Shown here one piece after another: positions 1 through 5,026 of a DNA stretch of 6,496 nucleotides. The notes under the pieces were generated by a model. It was given only the letters and a program-made list of their open reading frames with translations. It made no database searches and was not told the DNA's origin. Position 1 is the first letter of the stretch, and each line of letters begins with the position of its first letter. The stretch is taken from NCBI GenBank assembly GCA_050292445.1, contig JBNKLQ010000314.1, positions 1 to 6,496 of the forward strand, in the 5' to 3' direction. The position numbers were made by a program, and so were the translations under genes. The DNA is from Leptofilum sp050292445. Its GTDB lineage: Bacteria; Chloroflexota; Anaerolineae; Promineifilales; Promineifilaceae.

Positions 1-416
1 CCAGTGATGGGGCGGGTGACGCCGGTGCCCAGCAGGCCGTCGATGAGGATGTTGGTGATGTTGAGCCGGGTACGCAGCACGCGGAAACGCTGGTCGAAGC
101 TGGCCTCTACGGCAAAAAGGCCCATCTGCTGAATTTTGGCGTAGTTTTCGTCTTCGGCGGGGTCGCGCGGTTTGAAGAGGTAAAAGGCCACGTCGGCACC
201 AGCTTCGGCCAGATAGCGCCCGGCAACAAGGCCATCGCCGCCGTTGTTGCCGGGGCCAACCAGCACCAGCACGCTGGCACCTTCCACCAGATAACGCTCG
301 ATGATCGCTTCGGCCAGGCTGCGCCCGGCGCTTTCCATCATTTGGGGGTAGGAATTGCCCAGGGAATCGGCCGTTTTTTCGGCGGCCACCATTTGTTTGA
401 CGGTAAATAGTTTCAT
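1..416 (-). CDS. nnrE: NAD(P)H-hydrate epimerase domain (YjeF_N family), N-terminal part, cut by window edge
   Basis: The first 138 codons are present and the gene runs off the left edge. The protein starts MKLFTVKQMVAAEKTADSLG, the usual YjeF_N opening. It carries the family signature GPGNNGGDG at residues 54-62 and a second typical segment, LIDGLLGTG, at 124-132. Family knowledge: this domain epimerises R- and S-NAD(P)H hydrate so that damaged nicotinamide cofactors can be repaired in the cytoplasm. In many bacteria it is fused to a C-terminal ADP/ATP-dependent dehydratase (Nnr). The missing part would show whether that is so here. The ATG at 416-414 is the natural family start, but I see no clear Shine-Dalgarno sequence before it. 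The gene follows the SDR gene by 93 nt, a gap filled by CACAGAG-type repeats, so co-transcription is possible but unproven. Confidence 0.93.
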   Translation of the reverse strand, partial: MKLFTVKQMVAAEKTADSLGNSYPQMMESAGRSLAEAIIERYLVEGASVLVLVGPGNNGGDGLVAGRYLAEAGADVAFYLFKPRDPAEDENYAKIQQMGLFAVEASFDQRFRVLRTRLNITNILIDGLLGTGVTRPIT

Positions 417-432
417 AGTTTGATAAGCGGAA

Positions 433-470
433 CACAGAGGGGCGCAGAGGCCACACAGAGTTTCACAGAG
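433..470. repeat. Short CACAGAG-type direct repeats between two genes
   Basis: Four copies of CACAGAG or CGCAGAG start at 433, 443, 454 and 464, a spacing of 10-11 bases. A shorter pair of AATCTG units follows at about 481-493. The array fills most of the 93-nt gap between the SDR gene and the NAD(P)H-hydrate epimerase gene. From memory, similar CTCTGTG/CTCTGCG-rich strings (read on the other strand) are dispersed between genes in many environmental bacterial genomes. No coding sense or clear hairpin is visible. Confidence 0.6.
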
Positions 471-509
471 GAAATGCAAAAATCTGTTAATCTGCGCAAT
501 CTTTGATTT

Positions 510-1499
510 TTAAGACGGCCGTTTCAACAGCCCTTGCTGCCAGTACCATTCTAGCGTCTGCCAGGCACCCTCGGCAAACGGCGTGGGCTGGAACCCCAGC
601 TCATCGGCGGCTTTTTGGTAGGAGACGTGCCAATCCTGAAAGACGTAAGGGGCCATGTTGATGGGATAAAACGGTTCGCGCCCGGTGAATTTGGAGAGCG
701 CGGTCCAGGTGCGGGCCAGTAACAGCACCATCCAGGTGGGGAAGTTAAGCCGCCAATGGCCAATGCCCGCCAGTTCGTTGACGATGGTGTTGACACTGTT
801 GTGGTCCAGAGATTGGCCGCAGATGTTGTAGATTTCGCCAAAACGGCCGTTTCTTAAAGCCAGTTCCACCCCCTGCACCACGTCCGGCACAAAAACGGGG
901 AAGGTGATGTGACGGCCGTTATTGACTTTAATGCGCCAGCCTCGCAGCGGCTCCTCAAAAAAGAGGCGATTGAAAGCGTAAAGCCCCCACGGCCCATAAT
1001 ACGCACCGGGGCGAAGCACGATGGCAGGCAAGCCATCTTGAGCGTGGGCGGTCAGGACCCGTTTTTCCGCTTCTAGTTTGCTTTGCTGGTACGGTTCTAG
1101 CGGATTGCAGCGCGTGGTTTCGTCGATGGGGCGATTTGTCGGAGGTTTTCCGACGACGGCGATAGTAGAGATGTGGATAAAGCGTTTAATGGGGTGATTC
1201 TGAGCGGCTTGCAGAACGGCCGTTGTGCCCTCAACGTTTGTCTGCCAAAATTCGTCCATCTCCCCCCAAAAGCGAAACAGCCCGGCAGCATGAATGATCT
1301 GGTCGCAGCCGGTGCAGGCTTGGTCGATAGCAGCCGTATCGGTGATGTCTTCGGCATAGGCCAGCTCAACGCCTAATTTTTGCAGAAATTGCGTGTCGCT
1401 GCTGGGGCGCACCACGGCACGCAGTCGGTAACCGTCTTGCGCCAAAGCTGGCACCAGATGATGCCCCAAAAAACCGGTTGCGCCAGTGACTAAAATCAT
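510..1499 (-). CDS. NAD(P)-dependent epimerase/dehydratase, extended SDR family
   Basis: The 329-residue product is a typical length for an extended short-chain dehydrogenase. The Rossmann dinucleotide motif TGATGFLG is at residues 5-12. The segment DQIIHAAG (about 66-73) matches the family's HAAG strand, HISTIAVVG (about 108-116) holds the catalytic Ser/Thr, and the YxxxK pair is Y137/K141 in YQQSK. VLRPGAYYGP (about 161-170) is the usual segment after the active site. The family acts on nucleotide sugars, sterol-like or flavonol-like substrates; the sequence does not fix the substrate. I chose the ATG at 1499 because MILVTGATGFLG is the normal beginning. A TTG seven codons upstream (1520) is in frame, but neither start has a good ribosome binding site. 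The last codons, before a TAA stop, contain an ACGGCCGT palindrome. The tRNA gene lies about 106 nt upstream. Confidence 0.92.
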   Translation of the reverse strand: MILVTGATGFLGHHLVPALAQDGYRLRAVVRPSSDTQFLQKLGVELAYAEDITDTAAIDQACTGCDQIIHAAGLFRFWGEMDEFWQTNVEGTTAVLQAAQNHPIKRFIHISTIAVVGKPPTNRPIDETTRCNPLEPYQQSKLEAEKRVLTAHAQDGLPAIVLRPGAYYGPWGLYAFNRLFFEEPLRGWRIKVNNGRHITFPVFVPDVVQGVELALRNGRFGEIYNICGQSLDHNSVNTIVNELAGIGHWRLNFPTWMVLLLARTWTALSKFTGREPFYPINMAPYVFQDWHVSYQKAADELGFQPTPFAEGAWQTLEWYWQQGLLKRPS

Positions 1500-1539
1500 G
1501 CGGAATTTGCCAGTTGGCAAGTAAACGAGCGTGCCAGTA

Positions 1540-1576
1540 AAACTTGCCTACTCGCGTACTCGCAAACTTGCCTACT
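1540..1576. repeat. Two 13-bp direct repeats upstream of the SDR gene
   Basis: AAACTTGCCTACT occurs at 1540-1552 and again at 1564-1576, 24 bases apart. The sequence between reads like a decayed copy (CGCGTACTCGC). Nearby, at 1507-1520, TTGCCA and TGGCAA form a short inverted repeat with a 2-base spacer, overlapping the possible TTG start of the SDR gene. The stretch lies between the 3' end of the tRNA and the SDR gene. It could be a regulator site or simple intergenic duplication; the sequence does not decide. Confidence 0.5.
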
Positions 1577-1605
1577 TTCTAACTTCATGCTGGAGAAAAA
1601 TGAGG

Positions 1606-1678
1606 TACCCCAGGAGGGAATCGAACCCCCAACCTACAGATTAGAAGTCTGTTGCTCTATCCGTTGAGCTACTGGGGC
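1606..1678 (-). tRNA. tRNA-Arg (anticodon UCU)
   Basis: The 73-base cloverleaf is complete. The acceptor stem is GCCCCAG with CTGGGGT, the first pair being a G-U wobble. The D stem is GCTC/GAGC. The anticodon stem is ACAGA/TCTGT around the loop CTTCTAA, giving anticodon TCT, which reads AGA and AGG codons. A 5-base variable region follows, then the T stem GGGGG/CCCTC with loop TTCGATT, and a discriminator A. The 3' CCA is not encoded (ACC follows), so it would be added by the CCA-adding enzyme. The gene stands alone, with structured sequence directly upstream. A TTTTT run follows its 3' end but without a hairpin. Confidence 0.97.
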
Positions 1679-1682
1679 AGGT

Positions 1683-1732
1683 ACTGAAGCTAATTTCTTA
1701 ATCGGGATGAACCGATGGATATTTGCTTCAGT
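1683..1732. other. Nested inverted repeat directly upstream of tRNA-Arg
   Basis: The outer arms ACTGAAGC (1683-1690) and GCTTCAGT (1725-1732) are exact reverse complements. The inner arms ATCGG (1701-1705) and CCGAT (1712-1716) are also exact, around a 6-base loop. Outer and inner stems are separated by a 10/8-base internal loop, so one RNA or cruciform fold could contain both. The element ends 4 bases before the 5' end of the tRNA and would lie in its 5' leader if co-transcribed. The function is unknown; it may be chance or a processing or regulatory structure. Confidence 0.45.
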
Positions 1733-1735
1733 TTA

Positions 1736-1785
1736 GCTGTTCCGCATTGGGCATCCACTTGTCAATGTCTGCTTAACGGAACAGC
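1736..1785. other. Second nested inverted repeat, downstream of the MoaD-like fusion gene
   Basis: GCTGTTCCG (1736-1744) and CGGAACAGC (1777-1785) are exact reverse complements. CATTG (1745-1749) continues the left arm directly and pairs with CAATG (1763-1767), leaving a 13-base loop and a 9-base bulge on one side. It lies 38 bases after the stop of the fusion gene and 3 bases from the other nested repeat. No T-run follows on the minus strand, so it is not a typical rho-independent terminator. Its role is unknown. Confidence 0.4.
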
Positions 1786-1823
1786 AGCATGGTCGGCAAT
1801 TCTAAACCCCAAGGCAACGGGCG

Positions 1824-2528
1824 TCAACTTTGTCTAGAGGCAAGTGCGGCAGGGACGATTTCTTGTTGAAAACGGCCGTTTTCCAACCACGCCAGCAAGC
1901 TTTCCAAATCTGGCAAAATCTCATTGGCCGTAAAGCGAATGGCCCAATGGTGTACAAACGGCGTGATGGCAATGATGTAGGTATTCGCCTGGTACGCCTG
2001 CCACATTTCCATCGCGGTGCCCATGCTGGGCAGCGGCAGGTAAGCAATGAGCAGGTCAGCTTCACCGGCCTTGTTGGTCATCGTAACAAAGGTGTGGCGC
2101 GCTTGCTCCTCTGTATATTCCAGACTGTTGGGGTTTTCAGCCCATGGATCAATAAGCTGCACGTTGGGAATGTGGCGGCGCAGCGCGTCGCCGAGCAGCA
2201 GGCGATAATCCTGGCTTTCCATCAAGGTATCGCGCCGATTGGCCTGCATTACCCCGGCGATGAAAACACGCAGCGGCTGGCTGCCCCCAGCCGAGGGAGG
2301 AAAGAGGCTGACCTGATCGCCATCGTGCAAGACGGTATCCAGTTCGGCCGTTTCATTGTTGATGGCAACAGCCGTTACCAATCCTTCTTCTATGCCCAAC
2401 TGATTGATGATGTGAACGGCCGTTGCGCCTGCTTCTGCCTTTATGCCAAATGGATGGTGTGGTGCCCCGCTCACTTCTGACGGACGATGGGTCCGCAAAA
2501 TGCCATATAACTTTACTTCTACCTTCAC
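1824..2528 (-). CDS. MoaD/ThiS-like beta-grasp domain fused to a nucleoside 2-deoxyribosyltransferase-like domain
   Basis: The 234-residue product has two parts. Residues 1 to about 82 look like a MoaD/ThiS ubiquitin-like fold: an opening strand VKVEVKLYGILR, then AGATAVHIINQLGI, VAINNETAELDTVLHDGDQVSLF and FPPSAGG (76-82). The last matches the end of MoaD, where the terminal glycine is normally thiocarboxylated for sulfur transfer. Here a second domain follows at once (SQPLRVFIAGV). It shows features of nucleoside 2-deoxyribosyltransferase-like proteins: a first strand RVFIAGV, a central EADLLIAYLP, and SMGTAMEMWQA (168-178), whose Glu174 sits where the family's catalytic Glu is expected. 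The second assignment is weaker than the first, and substrate and activity are unknown. I chose GTG at 2528 because GGAG lies 8 bases upstream and MoaD-like proteins begin here. A TTG at 2579 would add 17 unlikely residues. The upstream neighbour ends in a terminator, so this is probably its own unit. Confidence 0.8.
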   Translation of the reverse strand: MKVEVKLYGILRTHRPSEVSGAPHHPFGIKAEAGATAVHIINQLGIEEGLVTAVAINNETAELDTVLHDGDQVSLFPPSAGGSQPLRVFIAGVMQANRRDTLMESQDYRLLLGDALRRHIPNVQLIDPWAENPNSLEYTEEQARHTFVTMTNKAGEADLLIAYLPLPSMGTAMEMWQAYQANTYIIAITPFVHHWAIRFTANEILPDLESLLAWLENGRFQQEIVPAALASRQS

Positions 2529-2536
2529 AAACACAT

Positions 2537-2540
2537 CTCC
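2537..2540 (-). promoter_or_regulatory. Ribosome binding site deciding the GTG start of the fusion gene
   Basis: GGAG on the minus strand lies 8 bases before the GTG at 2528-2526. The alternative TTG at 2579 has no comparable site. This supports the shorter protein. Confidence 0.6.
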
Positions 2541-2551
2541 AAAGTCATCTT

Positions 2552-2595
2552 TGTAGCCGAGGATGCCATTCTCGCGCAAAGAAAGCGCGGCTACA
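2552..2595 (-). promoter_or_regulatory. Possible structured leader of the MoaD-like fusion gene
   Basis: On the plus strand, TGTAGCCG (2552-2559) and CGGCTACA (2588-2595) are exact reverse complements. Inside them GCGC (2574-2577) pairs with GCGC (2585-2588) around a 7-base loop; the two stems share base 2588. In minus-strand RNA the fold would be an outer stem, an inner hairpin and a 14-15-base one-sided bulge. It ends 11 bases before the GGAG ribosome site. It resembles no riboswitch class I can name, and the transcription start is unknown, so it may not be wholly transcribed. Confidence 0.35.
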
Positions 2596-2608
2596 GTAAC
2601 ATCGTTTT

Positions 2609-2652
2609 AAACAAAAAACCGCCGAGCCTGGCGTGCCAAACTCGACGGTTTT
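2609..2652 (-). terminator. Rho-independent terminator of the two-gene operon
   Basis: Read on the minus strand, AAAACCGTCGAG pairs with CTCGGCGGTTTT over 12 positions including one G-U wobble. The loop contains a smaller TGGC/GCCA stem. A T-run (TTTTTTGTTT, overlapping the stem's end) follows. The hairpin begins 18 bases after the stop codon of the 148-residue gene at 2671, which fits termination of the operon 4751-2671 and isolates the fusion gene downstream. On the plus strand the wobble becomes a C-A mismatch, so the minus direction is preferred. Confidence 0.9.
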
Positions 2653-2670
2653 CAAATCCTTATCTCACTG

Positions 2671-3117
2671 CTAATCATCCAAAATGGGGCGTACGCCCTG
2701 GTAAATTTTGGGTCCGCCCATTGTTTTAAGAATCGTGCTGGAGGAACGTTTTACCCTTTGGGCAATTTCAGCGGCGGTCATGGGCTTGTTGGCATTGGCC
2801 AGCAGCACACAAAAAACGGCGTCTACCAGTGAAGTGCGCGTGACAAAATCATCGGGCAGCTGGCTGAAATACGCCTGTACCACATATTGAAAACCATCTA
2901 CGCGGGCAACCTCGCCCGTTTCAGCGTCAACAAGATCAACTTCATCTGTTTCCAATTCCAGATTAATATCTTCACCGATGTCCAGCCGAGTTAGCAGATA
3001 TGTTTTCAGGTCAAGATCAGATTTATCCCACCAGTCGTAATCGATATAAAAGCGCGTATCCGCCGTTGCTCTTTTGAGCATCGACGGTTTTAGTTGTGGT
3101 CGTGGACTTTTAGCCAA
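2671..3117 (-). CDS. Conserved-looking small protein with C-terminal winged-helix-like segment
   Basis: The 148-residue product has no family name I can assign. Three zones are visible. The N-terminus is basic (about 1-20). A central acidic, aromatic part (21-90) contains FYIDYDWWDKSDLDLKTYL and ends in AYFSQLPDDF. The C-terminal 50 residues (TSLVDAVF... PMTAAEIAQRVKRSSSTILKTMGG) have the spacing of a helix-turn-helix: AAEIAQRV as the first helix and SSSTILKTM as the recognition helix, followed by YQGVRPI. My impression is that similar proteins occur in Chloroflexota, but I cannot check this. It starts with TTG at 3117, supported by GGAG 7 bases upstream. It is the second gene of an operon with the 527-residue gene, 50 nt apart, and a strong terminator follows. 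A DNA-binding or transcription-linked role is inference only. It contains no ACGGCCGT copy. Confidence 0.87.
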   Translation of the reverse strand: MAKSPRPQLKPSMLKRATADTRFYIDYDWWDKSDLDLKTYLLTRLDIGEDINLELETDEVDLVDAETGEVARVDGFQYVVQAYFSQLPDDFVTRTSLVDAVFCVLLANANKPMTAAEIAQRVKRSSSTILKTMGGPKIYQGVRPILDD

Positions 3118-3124
3118 GGTAATT

Positions 3125-3128
3125 CTCC
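3125..3128 (-). promoter_or_regulatory. Ribosome binding site deciding a TTG start
   Basis: GGAG on the minus strand is 7 bases before the TTG at 3117-3115. No in-frame ATG or GTG lies nearby. An overlapping ATG at 3130 opens only a six-codon frame and is not the gene start. Confidence 0.65.
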
Positions 3129-3138
3129 ATATAAATCA

Positions 3139-3176
3139 GGCCCCTATCTTTTTAGGCCCCTATCTTTTTAGGCCCC
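3139..3176. repeat. 16-bp tandem repeat across a stop codon, two full copies plus a partial one
   Basis: GGCCCCTATCTTTTTA is present exactly at 3139-3154 and 3155-3170, followed by GGCCCC at 3171-3176. On the minus strand the repeat contains the end of the 527-residue gene (GGGGCC then TAA) and repeats this ending downstream, giving GGGGCC followed by TAA, TAA and TGA in successive copies. The unit is not a multiple of three, so each stop is in a different frame. The array fills most of the 50-nt gap to the next gene. Confidence 0.9.
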
Positions 3177-4751
3177 TTCTTGCCAGCGGTTATTGTCAAA
3201 CTGCCAGTAATGATCGCCAACGGGTAGGAACGCTTGATGGCGCACCAGTTCGGCAAACAGCGGGCCAGGCGGCATACGGCGCAGCATGTTGATGGCACTG
3301 TAAAGCGTTTTGGCGTGCACTGCGCTTTGCGGCGTTAGCTCAGACAGTTTGGGGAAGATTTCCGCCAGCAAAGAAGAAACTGTACGCTGCTGGTTTTCGG
3401 CGCGTCGCCACAAGGCATCAATCGCGGCAACCACATCGGTGCCAACAATCATCAGATCATCAAAGCCACAGCCAACGGAACGGCGCTGGAGTTCAAAATG
3501 GATGCGGTTATCAACGGCCGTTGCCAATCGCACCCATTCCCGCTGCGGCCGACGCCGGTCAAAGCCCAAACTCAGCACACCCGGCTCCGGGCCAGGTTGG
3601 ATGTGGACAAAGCCACCAATAGGAATGCCGTTTTTCTCATACCAGTCGCCCAGCCCATAAATGTAACGGTGTTCCTGCACCACCCAGCCAATGACTTCCT
3701 CCTCAGTTTGGTCGTCGATAAAACGAACGCGCTGGCGGGGGGAGTTGCTGTCGGGAAATAACGGCCGTATCCGCGCACTCAGCGGAATCACCCCAGCATA
3801 ACGATGGGGGAACATCAACGTAAAAACGACTGGCTGCGGGGATGGCGGCTCTTCCAAATCGGACCATTCATCGTCCAGTTCGCGTTCCAACAGCAGTAGT
3901 TGCGGGCTTAACAGGGCCCGATCATGAGGGATGGGCTGGTAGGCTAACCGCTCAGGCGGGGTTTGCACCTCTTCTGGCTCCAGACGGCGCAAAAACCAGG
4001 CCACCTCATCTCTGGAGGCGACTTCATCAAAACGCTCATCGTTTAACAAATGATAATTCAAGGAAAAATGCTGCACCGATTTATCCAGTGCAGGGTCCAT
4101 ATCTAGATGGGGCACAATCTCTTCGGTAGGCAGGGGACCGCCTTCATTAATTTCCAACACCGCTTCGGTCAGGTGCAAATGTCCGGCATTTACCTCGGCC
4201 ATTAGCTGGTTCACAAACCAGACATCACCGAGTTTAACAAATTCGGCGCGGTCATTGAGTTCCTGGGTAACGGCCGTTTTCACCCAGCCACCATACAGCG
4301 CAATTAACTCATCTACATCCACCTGCACCAGTTCATCCAGCGCATTGCCATTATTGGCATTCAACACATGCTCAGACTGGAGGGCAGCTGCAAATTCACG
4401 AGCGGCATCTTCAATTTCGACGCTAATCACTTTAAACTGGCCATCGTGTGGATTGAAACCATCACGAACGGCCGTTACATCGCCGTGAGCAAATTGCAAG
4501 GCAGGAAACACAAGTTGGTCACCAACCTCATAATTGTTTTGCGGCTGGTATATGATGCGGCCAGACAGTTTTTTCTTTACCGTGTTGGCTTCTTCTGCCA
4601 CCCGGTAAGCCATGATCATGCGCGTAATTTCGTCCGCCGTTTGCGGCCGTTCAACCTCTAGAAAATGGTTGTAGATTTGTTCAATATCGGTCTTGGTTAG
4701 GGCAAAATCCGGTCCCCAATAAGCTTCATTCTGGGTTCGGGGCTGAATCAC
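3168..4751 (-). CDS. Large protein of unknown function, first gene of a two-gene operon
   Basis: The 527-residue soluble product belongs to no family I can name, and I see no signal peptide, membrane segment or nucleotide-binding motif. The N-terminus (about 17-55, FALTKTDIEQIYNHFLEVERPQ then TADEITRMIM) is helical and could be a winged helix. It is followed by a beta-rich part (64-115) with GRIIYQPQNNYEVGDQLVFPAL, which could be a small barrel. The middle (about 120-300) is acidic with several helices. Residues about 308-410 are again beta-rich (VIPLSARIRPLFP, GWVVQEHRYIYGLGDWYEKN, IPIGGFVHIQPG, REWVRLA). The C-terminus (about 455-523) is helical and ends in PGPLFAELVRHQAFLPVGDHYWQFD, again winged-helix-like. 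It starts with GTG, with GAGGAG 6 bases upstream. Context: a near-consensus promoter 5' and a small winged-helix-like partner 3'. A role in transcription or nucleic-acid binding is a guess from architecture. Confidence 0.85.
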   Translation of the reverse strand: MIQPRTQNEAYWGPDFALTKTDIEQIYNHFLEVERPQTADEITRMIMAYRVAEEANTVKKKLSGRIIYQPQNNYEVGDQLVFPALQFAHGDVTAVRDGFNPHDGQFKVISVEIEDAAREFAAALQSEHVLNANNGNALDELVQVDVDELIALYGGWVKTAVTQELNDRAEFVKLGDVWFVNQLMAEVNAGHLHLTEAVLEINEGGPLPTEEIVPHLDMDPALDKSVQHFSLNYHLLNDERFDEVASRDEVAWFLRRLEPEEVQTPPERLAYQPIPHDRALLSPQLLLLERELDDEWSDLEEPPSPQPVVFTLMFPHRYAGVIPLSARIRPLFPDSNSPRQRVRFIDDQTEEEVIGWVVQEHRYIYGLGDWYEKNGIPIGGFVHIQPGPEPGVLSLGFDRRRPQREWVRLATAVDNRIHFELQRRSVGCGFDDLMIVGTDVVAAIDALWRRAENQQRTVSSLLAEIFPKLSELTPQSAVHAKTLYSAINMLRRMPPGPLFAELVRHQAFLPVGDHYWQFDNNRWQEGA

Positions 4752-4757
4752 AACGTT

Positions 4758-4763
4758 CTCCTC
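4758..4763 (-). promoter_or_regulatory. Strong ribosome binding site before a GTG start
   Basis: GAGGAG on the minus strand ends 6 bases before the GTG at 4751-4749, fixing the start of the 527-residue protein. Confidence 0.8.
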
Positions 4764-4785
4764 GTCAACAGGGAAGATCAGGTAT

Positions 4786-4801
4786 TTGAGTGCTCAACTC
4801 A
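4786..4801. promoter_or_regulatory. Palindrome in the 5' leader of the two-gene operon, possible operator
   Basis: TTGAGTGCTCAA (4786-4797) has exact 5-base arms around TG. It overlaps a second inverted repeat, TGAGT/ACTCA (4787-4801). It lies about 35-50 bases before the GTG start and about 50 bases after the expected transcription start. It could bind a dimeric repressor or form a leader hairpin; no known operator is matched. Confidence 0.3.
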
Positions 4802-4853
4802 TACACTGTTAACGCTATTATTTAGGTAAAATCGAGTTGCAGCACAGCTTAAG

Positions 4854-4882
4854 ATTATACCAATCTGCCACCCGTGCGCCAA
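4854..4882 (-). promoter_or_regulatory. Sigma-70-type promoter of the two-gene operon
   Basis: On the minus strand the -35 box is TTGGCG (4882-4877, four of six matches to TTGACA), the spacer is 17 bases, and the -10 box is a perfect TATAAT (4859-4854) preceded by TGG, an extended -10. Transcription should begin near 4847, giving a leader of about 96 nt before the GTG at 4751. Confidence 0.8.
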
Positions 4883-4897
4883 AGCAATTACGAATGG

Positions 4898-5010
4898 GCT
4901 GCTGAAAAAACGAACCGCAAAGGCGCAAAGAGCACGGAGCTTTAAGAATCAGAGAGAAAAACCTCTGCGTTCGCTGCGTCTTTGCGGTAAAAATGCCTTT
5001 TTAAGCAGAC
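4898..5010. repeat. Inverted-repeat element, probably a dispersed non-coding repeat
   Basis: The core arms are 4914-4939 (beginning ACCGCAAAGGCGCA) and 4963-4988 (ending TGCGTCTTTGCGGT), complementary at most of 26 positions with a 23-base loop. Outer flanks also mirror each other: GCTGCTGAAAAA on the left (4898-4909) and TTTTTAAGCAGAC on the right (4998-5010). On the minus strand the second core arm is followed by TTCGTTTTTTC, so the element could end transcription of the M23 gene, whose stop is at 5027. It contains no ORF. CGCAAAGACGCA-type hairpins are, to my knowledge, dispersed in many bacterial genomes. Confidence 0.75.
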
Positions 5011-5026
5011 CTATGAATAGGACAAT

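Noticed and set aside
433..470. CACAGAG repeats as a CRISPR array
   Set aside because: The units are 7 bases and only 10-11 apart; there are no spacers and no cas genes.
1500..1520. TTG start for the SDR gene, seven codons upstream of the ATG
   Set aside because: It lacks a ribosome site and adds residues before the strand that normally begins extended SDR proteins.
1737..1765. A perfect TTGACA on the minus strand (1765-1760) as the tRNA promoter
   Set aside because: No acceptable -10 box lies at 16-18 bases (the hexamers are GGAACA, GAACAG and AACAGC), so I did not call a promoter.
1830..2480. A 216-codon open frame on the plus strand
   Set aside because: It lies wholly antisense to the MoaD-like fusion gene, whose protein has recognisable domains. 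The plus-strand product shows no family features and no convincing ribosome site.
3128..3130. ATG at 3130 as a start or leader peptide before the 148-residue gene
   Set aside because: It opens only six codons and overlaps the ribosome site of the TTG start; nothing supports its use.
5010..5021. CCTAT/ATAGG hairpin as terminator of the M23 gene
   Set aside because: The stem is only 5 bp with a 2-base loop and no T-run. The larger inverted repeat further downstream is a better candidate.
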